Made by a program: the position numbers and the translations under genes. Shown here piece after piece: positions 36,901-49,935 of a stretch of DNA of 64,000 nt. Origin of the DNA: Blastomussa wellsi (lineage: Eukaryota; Cnidaria; Anthozoa; Scleractinia; Plerogyridae). Under the pieces are notes generated by a model that searched no databases, was not told the origin of the DNA, and was given only the letters and a program-made list of their open reading frames with translations. Within the stretch, counting starts at the first letter, position 1. Each line of letters begins with the position of its first letter. The DNA is taken from positions 17,543,339 to 17,607,338 of the forward strand of contig OX393568.1 of the NCBI GenBank assembly GCA_947652115.1, read 5' to 3'.

Positions 36901-39900
36901 ATGAATTGGCCGACCTCCATTTTTAACTCTGTTTTGAAGGCCGAGAAGAGGTATCTTGATGTAAAATTGGCAGTATCTTGGATATCAATTTGTTTAGGTT
37001 GGCATCTCAGAATTTGGAGTTGCTTTTGAGTAGAGGAGGTAGCTTTTGGACAGCAAAAAGTTGTTTTTTCTTCACTCTTTTGTGTTATTTGTTTATGACC
37101 TTTTTGAAAAGTAAGCATAAGAAATTGCCATTGAATACTAATTTTTTAACTTCACAGGCACTTTACAGTGTAATACACCTTTCAATATTAAGCCGCTGGG
37201 GAAAGGAAAAGGGGTTTGCGTAGGCTGGGTAAAAGTCTATTAAAGACGTTTGAACAGTTGCTGAGATTTTATGCTCCAGTTTCCAGTTCTTGGTAGCTTG
37301 CGTGGTTGGCGGTTCAGAGAGGAAGGGAGAAGGGAAAGCGAAAAGAGCGTCAAGTGCGATGAAAGAGAAGCATGGAGGGAGAGAAGGAGGGAACCTTCTG
37401 TAATGACGCTATTACGCCCCCTAATTCCCCAGATTCCCGCACTACTTTTTGTTGCGGGCCAATGGCAAAATCAAGGAGAGCAGTTATAATGACAAGCCTG
37501 CAAATAATTTTTATCAAAAGGGAGGTCATTTGTCAGGCCAGGGTCAAATGTGACTGGAAAAGAAGCCAGTCTGGTCGGACAAAAAAAATCAACTGGTTGG
37601 TATCGCCAACGAGCAAGTCCACATGGGCTTTCACTTAAATTATCCTTTCATCTATAACAGCCAGAAGATCTTTCCTTCCAAAAAGTTGTCTGATTGCCTT
37701 TCTCTTCTTTTAGGACAAAGTTAAAACCATTTTCTGTCAAATGATGTTTCTCGAAAAAGTTGCCTGAACAGGTCAACTTCCAAAAAATCCACCAAGTTGG
37801 ATGTGAATTTGTGAATCATCAAATCATGGATAAAAATATTTAATTACTGAATTTGCTTGCTTTCATATCCAAATTTAAATTGTACTAACCATGGGTTATC
37901 TTAATCCAGCTTTTAACAACCAGGCCTGGTGGAAGTAAAAAACTGAAAAAACCATAGTGTTCTTGCAAGGCGGCTCCTTTTCCCTTCGGGCTTCTTGCTT
38001 CTCCTCGATTGTGCTTTTCTCTGATCACACTCCCTTCGATCACACTTCTCTTCGATTGTGCTTTGTGCTTCTCTTTGATCATGCTCTTCTCACTTCCCGT
38101 TTTCCCTTCCCTTTCAAACCGCCTGCCATGCAGGCTAAGCTCCTCGGCACTCCTATCCCAGAGTCATAGTGCTGCCTATAGTAATTGCAAGCGACAAAAT
38201 GATCTTTTTAACATATTTAATACAGGGGTCATTTCCCAACAACTTGCCATATACAGTGTATGCAAGTTTTGTATTGTTTGCAGGTAGATGTAATGGTATT
38301 TGTCCTGAGTCCTATTTCAGATGAGCTTGAAGCTCTTGGAAGGGCTGGAGTCAATGCACCCAAGATTCCTCAAAACGGAGTTGCCAGGTAGTTTAATACT
38401 GACAATTATTATATGGCCATGTCTCATGTGGACTGGAAACTAGCTAATTCACAAATTTGATTGGCTAAAATCGATATTGACCGCGGTCTAGATTTTCCCA
38501 TCTAGGCTGGTATCTAGACCGGTTGCATTTTGGGGTCAGAAAGTTACAAACAAAACAGGAACACATTGTCTCCTTTTTGTCTAAAAATACTAAATGGAAA
38601 AAATGAAGTGGAAAAAGCTTGGCAAGAATAAAACTTTTGCAAATTTAAGTTCAGCTCATTGTTAAGCAAATTGGCCATATAATGAACATCTTATTAACCG
38701 AGCTTAGTTGGTCTGTATCTTGACCTCGGTCAAGATTCTCCCATACAGACCTTCCACTCGGTTAATAAGAGCTAATGAAACTTTAAATTTTTAAGCAAGA
38801 TTGCCCTCACTATACTGAACTACAGCAGGTTTACTTATAAGTTAGTTAAAGTCTCTGTTATAGGCGGCATGTGTTAACAGGGAGACGACTGGGTGACCGA
38901 TTCCGAGAACACCCTCGTGACGTCGAGAAAGACGACAAAAGTGCACCTAAACTGGTCGCGAGGCACTGTAATCTCCCCAATCATTCTAACATATGGCAGT
39001 CTGCGGCCTTTCCTTTCATCAAGGAAGCACGGAAAGCCGCAAAACTCTAGAACAAAAATGTATTTTTCAAATCGGCACTCTTAATCCTCACAGTATCAAC
39101 GAGCGCTTTTCATTCAACTAATTTATTCCGTTGTTTTCACGTTACCAGGCACCAGCCAATAGCGAAGCTCCATCTTTCTGCATATAAAAAACACATGACC
39201 CAGAATTCCTTGATTCGCTCTGACAAAGGGCTAAGCTCGAAACGTCAGCTCTTGAATCTCTTTACGGTGGCCAATTCACACTATCAACCCAGTTGATAAA
39301 ACCAATTTATATTGCTGTTATAAAGGCCTAGCTACAGTATATACATGAAGGCAGAATCACAAAGTACCACTTATTAATGCAAGTTACATGTACCACGGAT
39401 AGCTACTTTCAGTATTTGGGAGGTGTCTGTCGCTAAGCACAAAACTTTTTGGGAATTTTTTGTCTGTTTTATTACATAAGTAAGGTAGTAAGAGGGCCAA
39501 TCCAATATTTCTAAGCCCGAATGATCAAAAAGAAAAAAGCAAACTTCAGTTGACTTAAATGAAAAGCCCTCAAGATTGTACTTTTTATTTGTTTGTACAA
39601 CAATATTAGGGAATTGTTTCCAACTGGAATACTTGGTAAATACTCTGTCACAACACCATTCCTAGCTTCTTGGTCCTTTCTGCTCTCAGCCGTGTGATAA
39701 ATGTCTTATTAAACCAAGCTTGCTCATGACCACACTGGGAGAAAATTGATTGCATCTTTAACTTGCTTAACGCTAGATAAAGCTTTTAACTGTATTTTAG
39801 GTCTTTCCTAGCTTTACCTCGCCAAAATTGTACAAGTCAAAGAAAAAAAAACTGCAACCACTGAACATTATTAATTAACTATAAGTCCTGTTCAGAAGTT

Positions 39901-42900
39901 TTCTTTTTGTGTTTCGTTAAATCTTAAAAAAAATGGCTGGCAGTGAACCTTGTTATTATTATTTTTTATTTCAAATCAGGGAGGCAATTGACAGTAGACA
40001 AAGAATAATTTTACCGGTTGTAAACAGTCAAGAGGATCCTTTGTTGGAGTTTCTACCATCAGCAAGAGAGCTTTCAGAAAGTGATGAAAAAGGTTGGTAA
40101 TGTACTGTCAGGTCTGTCTGTTTCTGTCTGTCTAATTGCCTAATGTACCACATGTTCAAAATAATTATATAGATTTAGCAAAGCCTAAATGCTAATTTCC
40201 ACATTAATTTTTTGCTGGTTCTTAATTTGTGAAAATACTTGAGCCTGCGATCCAATGGAAAACCATTAACTGGTCACCAGTCAATTTCCAAATAAGAACA
40301 TGACCTCAAAGGACTCCACACATGAGCCCACAATAAGTTCATGTGATATGCCCTTGTCTGTAAAATAATACATTTTTTTGACAGCAGTCAATTGACCAAT
40401 TAACATGAATTTCCAATATATAAGGTTTCTGCCTTAAGGTGGTAGACCCGACTTTAGAGGGTCAATTTTGGACAGATATTTCTTGAAATTAAAGCAACCG
40501 TAAGTGAATTGCAGGCTCAAAAATAAGACTTTTGCATTTTACGGCATTACCTTTTGAGACACAGTTTGAAATAATATCAGAGATTATTCCCATCCAGAAA
40601 AGGAAAAAATCTGCAGTAGCCCGGATCGAAAAACTGTGTTTATTTCGCTAGATAGTCGCTGTAAATGGTAAAATAGTTAATTAGTAAATGGCATGCATCA
40701 TATTTTTGCACGGCAATATCATTCAGAAGACAGCTCTTTCCGATCTGGGCTCCTGCAGAAAGTTTTTGTCATATCCAGAGAATAAACTATGTAAATTTCA
40801 TTCGAGAAACGAATTTAAGTGCAACACAGCATTTAAGTGGAGCTAAAATGCTAAGGGAGCACATCACGGACACAAGTCAAGTCTATTTATGTGCTCTACT
40901 TTTAATTCAAAACGCATGAATCACTTTGAGCGACTGATTTCGGGGTAAAGTTTATATTTTGTAATGATCGATAGTGTAACACAATGCCACTTTCTAAATC
41001 ACGCTCGTCTGGCCTATCAACCTGACTTTGGGCTTTGATTATTCCACGTATAGCAAGAAAGAAGAGCTTATCTCTTGGGATTATGTATAATTATGTATAG
41101 TTATTTTTCAAATCGTTGGTTTTGTTCGCAAGTCTACCACCTTAACGTTCACAAAATGGTATGAGTGGATAAGTGGCAAATGCAAAACGTTTTTTTTTGC
41201 TCTGCGAGACCGAGATTTTTAAGATTTTGGATTGCAAGACTGAGATTGAGACACCATAAAACAAGACTGTGAGACCTGCGAAAATTGTGATAAAGTTTGC
41301 AAGACCTTCATTATTTTTTTTCAGCGGACTATTTACCACTCCTAATGCCTAGGTTAACCTATTTTTGGAGTAGGAGCACTCCCCTCCCATCCTCCAGTGT
41401 GTATGAGAGGTTGGTTATATGGTCAGTCACATGGCAACCAAATTACTAAATGGGTTGATTCCAAAGCAGGATTTCAGCCAGAATTTGAAAAGACAGCATC
41501 CACAGAATTTCTTTACTCCACACTGTAGTTAAGAGGGTGAAATGACAAAAATTAAGCATGTATTGTAAGGTGTATTTCTGTAGTTTTCAGTGCACATTCT
41601 TCAAGATTTCCAAATTTGTTAACAATAAAATTACCCTGCCAGTAATTCTTATTAATTTTATCTAAAAGTGGGATTCCTTGTGAGTCAGCGGGATGCCCAT
41701 CAAGCTACACGTAACAGGGATTACAAAAATTATATGCTTTGAAGTAGGTGTCATCAACTGGTAGAGTTGGCGGCTGTTATAAGTGAGCTTTTTGGTCACA
41801 AGCTGATTGCTATGACCAGAGCAGGCGGCATAATAGTCAAGTAGCCGGTGGAACTCCGGCAGCCGCCACCTTGTTTTGAAACCACTGCACGTAAAAGCCG
41901 GTTCCAAAGTGTCCCAAAGTTTCCTTCATTGAATTGCAAAATAATGTTTATTTACATGTGTGTACATGTATGGTCTTTTTAATACTAATAATCTCGTTTA
42001 TTATTTTGTATCTTTGTGTTGTGTACATGCACAGTATTATAGAAAAAAACTAATGACTGTGGTTCAAACTTCTTTTCCAGTAATATTGTCACCACTTTAT
42101 ACAGATGACAAACTAGTTGCATTTTTCATGGTAGGTGCTTACACTTGATTGATCATGCAACTGGTAGCAGTTGAGTTGGCTGCACTCTAATTATTTGTAC
42201 ATTTTGTGCTCTAACATCTGGGCCAGACGTAATCTTAATTCATAACACTTGTGTCTGTTTGTGTCTTGAATGTTGCATGGTTGCCATTGACAACCTAACA
42301 GTTATAATATTCTAAGGGTACAGATCATGTACAGTACACAGTAGTAGCCCCTACAGGTAGACGTCTAATTGCTCCCTTGCCAGCATGCTTTAAGTATACT
42401 TTTGTCTTCAGAGTATACTTCAAACACTGCAAAGTATTCTTAAAGCATACGTAAAAGGGACACAGTCAGCTTTGTGACCATTCTGACCTGGACACTAGTT
42501 TTCTCACTTTGAAAAAAGACAAGACAAAAGTTTACCTCTGCCTGAAATCAAAGGTATGTGTCAAGTACATATTAAAATCTGCTTCAATCTTCCCAGTGTT
42601 TCACTCGATTTTCAATTGTTTACTCAAAACCTGTTTTTGAGTGTGCTTTTGCTCATCCTGTGATATTATTTCATCATATTTGGTTAAAACAGTATGGATC
42701 GTGATAAAGTATGATATGCAAATTAGCTATGAAATGGTATCTAATGTGCATGTGCACCATCTGACTGTGTCCCTCTAAGGATACTTTGAATCGCTACCTA
42801 AGGAGGCTGAACGAGTTTTGGAAGATTTGAGTACCTGTACTTTATCATGGTGTCACAATTAACTGCTAACAGCTGATCAGCTCATATCTGTATGTGACTG

Positions 42901-45900
42901 TATTAATTTGGTATACACATTATACAATACCCCTCAAGTCTATTTTTTGCCTAATGTATGTTGTTTATTTTCATATCATTTTGTAGATTGTTTGCGGATT
43001 TTTAGAGGACACCCTGTCCATTCTGGATTATACTGAACAACAGGTTTGCATGATATTCTGCATATGCATAATGATATTTCATGGTGAATTGAAAATAGCT
43101 GATTGAGAATAAAGCTGATTGAGACCATGCACATATTTATTACATTGTGATGTAATTATGAATGCCAAAGAAAAAGGACTATAAGTTTAATATGCATTGG
43201 TTATAATTAAATGAACATCATTAGTTTGTTGTTGATAGTTTTAGTTGTAAATAATAGTTATAAACTGTTCATTCTCAGCACAAAAAATAAGTCTTCAACT
43301 TTCAGTTTGGATTAACAGTTGTTTAATCATTTTAATCAGTGCCAAATTCAGTTTAGATAATTATTAATAATGTTAAAAATTATATAATTAAATTTACATT
43401 CTACAATTATTTATTGGTATAAATTACATGGAGACTGTTACATGCATCTAAAATTTGTTCACTTCAGATGCTTCAAAGCTATCATCATATAATTGAGAGA
43501 AGCAAATATATTCATGAATTTGAAAGGCAGAAGACTTTTTTGGAGTTCTTTAGTAAGTACATTGAAATAAATAATTGCATGTACAAATTTTGAATTCTTA
43601 GGAAAGTAAGACTCCTTGTTTATTTAGCTAAACAAAACTGCCATGCGAAAATATTCATAAATTGCAGACATGAGATTAAAGGAAGATATCATAATGCTGA
43701 ATTCCTGAGTGGCTACAAGAGTACAGTTTACATCAAGAGATGTACACTTTGGATAGCAACGCCCTCAACAAAAAAAAGTGTTCCCTTGTCCATATGTTCC
43801 CCGAATTCAAAATTAACCCATTGACTCCTAAACATTGACTCCTAAACCGGCCGTAACCGGCCATGACAGACCTTGACCGTTGTTCTGCTTCTGACGTCAT
43901 CAGCTTTGACCAAAATAGGAATCCCATTTACCCCAGTTCTGCAGGAGGGAAAGAGCTTTCAAATGAGACCTATATTGAGACTGATATTGATTGGGCTAAC
44001 GGAGCTTGAAATATGCACAAAAACGCTTAGAAATTTCCTCCAAAAACTAGGAGGAAAATTTCCCTCACTTACCCTTAGCGGCTCCATGTTAAGTATTTCC
44101 CGCCTCATTGATGCTTTCTTGGCAATTCTTGAACCGAAAGCAAGCCCAGTAAAAGGCCAACAAAAGCATAAAAAAGATATGACAAAAGGAGAACGGGAAA
44201 ACGAAAAAATAAATTAGGAAACCGAAAAGCCTAGAGAGGTGGGTCACTTTCTCGTCCGAAAACTATCTTGAAATTTTGATTTGTGCGCATGCCCGAGCTA
44301 AAATGCCATTAAAATGTGATGCTTACCTGGCATGTCTAACTGACTAGAAAATGTTTAAAATGTCTAAAAAAGACGTTTTTTTTTTTCAAAAATCTCCAGG
44401 AGTCAATGGGTTAAGGAAGTCAACAACCACGCATTAGCTGGTAGTGCAAGCAACAACAAACTTTGTGCAAGCAACAACAAACTTTTAAGTTTTTTTTCAC
44501 CCTGACGAAAGTGGACAGAGGACACTGAAAATGTAGTAAACTTCCACACACATTGGCTATAGAAAACGTAAAATATACAGTTAATAATGAAATCGATCAC
44601 ATTTTTTCATGGTTTACAAGTGCTCTTAAAGCCAATAAAAATTACCAAAGTGGAAATGGTTTCACTGCAGAGTCGTGACAATTTCAAAAGTTCTGATCAA
44701 CTTGCCAAGCTTAAGCCCAGGCCAAACAAGGATGAAAGCTAGTTGATGAGTGATGAGAGTACAAACTCTCGCCAGACTGAAATTATACCACTCACCCTTT
44801 TTGATTCTTAAGCACTCTCATCGATTTTGAACATGCTCAAGTTTTTGTGAGAGTCGATTAGAGTTTTCTCTCGTTTGGCCCGAGTTGATGATAGCCAATG
44901 CGAGTTGGTGGAAACTTTCACTAGAATCAACTATGACATTTGCTCTCAGCCTTGTTTGTCCCAGTGGTGTAAACATGCCATGTCATTATTATAATATTGT
45001 CTTTTAATTTACTCTCATTGATCACAGCACTCAACCAATATTATAATTGTACAAGAATTGTCTCAGTTACTATATAATTTAACCAAATAATTTACAGCTG
45101 GGGTGTATACAAATGTACATGCACCAAAAACTTTACAACTTATCACTGCAGATCTAATTGTCTAGTCTGATCAAAACTGTGTGGTTTATATGTACATGTA
45201 GTCTGACAAAAAGCAGTAAATTCTGTAGAACACTACTGTAGCTGTATTCATCTTAGTATTGCTTTCAATAGGCATGTCTTATGAAAAAGAAGTGGGACCT
45301 TTGTCACGCAAAGTAGGACAATTTGTAAGTTCTTGTTAATGTATTTGCATCATTGTAGATTAAGTTACAATGAATACTATAATTATGAATTAAGTGTATT
45401 ATGTAAGAAAGGACTAATTAAATTTCCAGGGTGTTGAAGCAAAATTGTCGTGACATTGTTGAAATCATATGCACTTTCCAGGCCAAGAACCACACCTAAA
45501 ATTTTAATCAGGGCCATTTTATTATTAACATTGCCAAGTGACAACAGCACAGTTAACTCAAGTAAACAGTCAAATTATAATTTATCAGTTTCCCAATACA
45601 TGTAGTCCTGTTACAATTGTATTGCATTTTCTGATGTGGAGTATTTACAGTGCAATGCGCCTTAGTATGGCCACCCAACAAACTTAGCCAATCAGAGAGC
45701 GTGAATTTGGTTGAGTTGACCCACCTCCTTGTCAAAATACAGCCTTGTTTACAATTACGATTCAGCAGGTTTCGTGACAAAAGCTTTGAACATTGCAAGG
45801 AGGCGGGACAGCTCAAACATATTCGCGCCCTCTGATTGGCTAATTATAACTTGTCAAAAGTTTGTTCAGTGGCCACACTTAAAGGCTCATCATGCTGTAA

Positions 45901-48900
45901 ATTAAAACAATGTTTAATTTTTGTATCTGTTAATTGTTACAGCTTCAAACACAAACAAATGCTGAAGGTAGTGCTATTCTTATACTAGATCACAATGCAG
46001 GGGAACTTCACAACAAGGTACATAAAACTTCTGTACATGTATGCTAAAAAATTAAATGTAACTAATTTTCAGTTTAATCTCAATACATGTGCAATAATTA
46101 GAAAAATATAAATCCAGTCTATTTTTTCTGACTTTGCTGAGTAGTGGAGCAGCCAATTAACCATGTATATCTTGACAATAATATTATTTTGAGGAAGATT
46201 TGTTAATATTTCTCTTGCATTGAAATATAGGATATTGTTTGGTTATGTAGATTAATGACTGGTCATTCAACAATAATAATTATTGTTATTTTAAACACCG
46301 CATCTTTTTCTTTTCCTGTTTAATAGCAAGAAAGCAGAGATTGCGTGGATGATAAGAGAATTGAGGTAGAAAAACGTATACGTGTATATTGTTTTGAAAG
46401 CACTCTGTTATTCTTTCCTTTTGGCTAATCATAATAAATTTTGTTACAAATGTGGGAATAATTATCTGCTGAGGCCATTCCATCAATATGCTAAGAAACG
46501 TTTTTAATAACATTTTTGTGAAATATTTCCAAAATTGTGGGTGTGTCTGGAGTTGCCTTCATTTGGTGAATGTTACATAGAGATTTCCACTGTAGCTGTA
46601 TCTGCAACTCCCTTGATCAGATTTTAGCATCGGGAAGGTACTAGAAATGTGCTTACAAGAATAAATAAATAAATCAATTAATTAATTAATTAAAAAACGT
46701 AATGTATAGTGTAATTGTACATGTGGTGTTCAAATCATTGTAAAAGGACTGGGTCAATTTCATTTATTTCCACATTAAATAACAGTTAAACTCTTATTAC
46801 TAACAAATGGTTGCTGCAGGTCAGGAAATGGTCAGGGAGAAAAAAAAATTCTTCAAGGTCAGGGAAAAGTCAGGGAATTTCATTTCGAGTCGGGGAAAGT
46901 TTAAGTCTGAGAAAATTCAAGGAAAAGTGAAATTTTATGAGCACTAATTTATTTCTTGCCAATTCAGCTGTGCTTTGTTGTAATAAATGGGTGGAGAGGT
47001 TGGCTGTGAGGGGACATTGGAGGCCATTACCAGGACTAATTTGTGATTTTTTTTAATTTAGTTGGTCAGAGAAATTTTACATTTGTCAGGGAATTTCAAA
47101 ATGCAAAGTCACCATTGTTGGTAAACTGAAAAAATGAAGTATCTCAGTTTTGAGTTTTATTTTTTAAGGTTTCTGGAAGTGTTTTCGAGGATGTCATTGA
47201 ATCTAGGAGAAAATTAAATGTTTCAAATATAGCAAAGGTAAGTTGTACAACAGTATAGTAACAATTTTTCAAAAGCACAAAATATTGAACATTACTTATA
47301 GGCAATGATGTAACTGTTTCAGAAACTTATAAAGGGCTTCTGATTACAGTAAAATGCAATATTATGTTCATGAAGCCAATAATTTCACTTTTTTTAAGCA
47401 GAAACACAATTGTAATAGCTTTCACTGCTTAGATTATAGCTGTTGAAGTTCTGTTAGCGGTTTGGCATACAGTGAGGCAAAACGGTGATCTGGCATTGTG
47501 TTGACTGATGTGTTGATCATTTCACCTTATTTGCATACCCTCTGAACAAAATGTAATATATAATTTGCAGGCTAGTGTAAAACAAAACAGATGTACTGTA
47601 GCAAATTACATTGTATAATGCAGAGTTCAGTTAGTGGTATGGCATGTGTGATCACTGCACATTAGCTCATGATAGATTGATTTTCCATCGAGTATGAAAT
47701 ACCAAAACTAAAGTAATCACAGTGACCAGTCACAAAAGACACAGAAATCCAGTGAACCAAACTCAAAGCAAATACATATACATGCATGTAGCCAGTGCAA
47801 AGCATGGGAATTTAACACGAGGGAGCACATGATTGGCTTTAGTTTTACTTATGATTGGATGAGAAAGTGGCACAAGTTTTTCAAAGCAATCAATAAATAA
47901 TTATCCCTGGTGAAAAATCTTTTTAAGATCCTTAAATGATCTTTAAAGATCTTTGTGAGGATCTTATGTGGATCATGGTGAGGATCCTCAAAGATCTGGT
48001 AGTATCTTGTCAAGATCTTTAAAGTCCCTGCAAAGTCCCTGCAACGATCCTTGAGGTCCCTGCAAAGATCCTTGAGGTTCCTTCAAGATCATAGCTGATC
48101 CTGGAGGATCTTAGCAGAATCTGAAGGATCTTTGCAGGAACTTGCAGGAACCTCAAGCCATCTTTCCATTAAAATCTTTGAATATCTTTCAAAGATCTTT
48201 ACAGGATCCTTGAAAGATCCTTATCTTTGACAGATCCTTAAAAATCTTGTAAGGATCCTTAAAGATCTTTAAAGGATCCTTATCTTCGAGGATCTTTGAC
48301 AGATCCTTAAGGACCTTGTAAGATCCTGTAAGATCCTTTGAAGATTTTCACCAGGGATGGATTAAACTCATCACCAACAGATGAGTATGGGAAAGGTGCC
48401 TTAAATTCCTGTGGGAGCCACCCCAAGGCCCAAGTGCGAACAGTACCCATGACAATCCTGTGAGCGGCAACCACCAGGCACTGTCACACTGAGCAAAAAA
48501 CTCAGTGGAAAGAAATCTTCAAGCTTACATTCTTACCAAGAGGAAAGGTAACTCAAGCAAATGGTTATACCTCAACAGGAAACCTGTAAAAATGCTGAGC
48601 CCCTGCAAAGCCTTGGGGCGCCCAGGTTTCACGCGTGAGATTGCTGGCCAGCATTGTCTCGAGTTTAACCTCGCCTAAATTACATTGAGCCACATGCATG
48701 TTGTTGTTAAATAAACACAAGATGCCAATTTCTCTCTTCACTTCAAGTGAAAACAGCACTATGACATAAATTGTGAACATTTTTTTGGTAAATAAACTAT
48801 GAATACAGATAATCTTATCTTGATGTTTGCTTCCCTTGGGTTCTAGGACACAAAGTACAGATATGATTTGCAGAGAATAACAGGTGGAGTAAATAATTTC

Positions 48901-49890
48901 ATTTCCAAATTTACTGCCAGTTTCTTCTTTGGTTGCAATGTACCATGTTAATTTTTTAAAGGAACTGTTGAGGGAAATGGGGCCAAGAGGGAGTGGCATT
49001 GTTTGATAGGGCTATAGGGTTGTGAAAGGTCGCTGGCTGCCTACCAAAATCACTGTATACCAGTACTTCACTATCTTTGCATCAGCTATCCACCCTTGGT
49101 AATAAACCACCTATTTTAAAACTTTGTGACAATGTTGGAAGAAGGGGGTGGGGGTTGGGGGAGTTGTGGATTACAGAGTACATGAAATTTGAATTTGCTA
49201 TTGATTTGATTTGTCACAGATTGTTATGTTCAGTCAATGCTGTGTGTTCCAATAGTCAGCCTCAAGACAGGTGTTGTTATAGCTGTTGCATGTGTTTTCA
49301 ACAAAGATCTTTCTGAAAAAAGGTACTTTTACAACAGAATTTTTAGCTTTTTTAATTTTGTCCATACATTTTCATACCTGAGACTAAAAAAGGTTCGATT
49401 GAGGCCTTAAACTACTGTAAAATTGATATTAGAATTGTTTTAAAAATCCAAGCTTTCGCCGATCGACAGCATCATCAGGGATAAGAAAAAAATATTCCGC
49501 GCAAGGCTTATATACAGCTGTAAGGAAAAGGCGTGTGAAAAGTGAAAGAATGTGGGGGCAAATTGCAAGAGATAAACAATAAGGTACAGATATGAATGAA
49601 AGCGAATGGTATGGTCTAATAAGCCAGTGTCAAAGTACTGTGATTTGTCTGCATCACAGCCATTGTATAGGCCATTCTAAATACATTATAATTAATTTTG
49701 GTTTTATCAACTGGGTTGATAATGTGAATTGGCCACCGTAAAGAGATCCGAGAGCTGACGTTTCGAACGTTAGCCCTTCGTCTGAGGGCTAACGAAGGGC
49801 TAACGCTCGAAACGTCAGCTCTCGAATCTCTTTACGGTGGCCAATTCACATTATCAACCCAGTTGATAAAACCAAATTATATTGTTATAC

Positions 49891-49935
<45 letters not shown>

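Noticed and set aside
43873..44217. 114-codon frame as a gene
   Set aside because: It lies inside a TTAA-flanked element and shows no transposase or other motif.
48565..48999. 144-codon minus-strand frame
   Set aside because: It crosses PDE2A exon 12 in antisense and has no motif.
49700..49870. CRISPR-like repeats
   Set aside because: The repeated pieces are Penelope ends in inverted order, not regularly spaced direct repeats.
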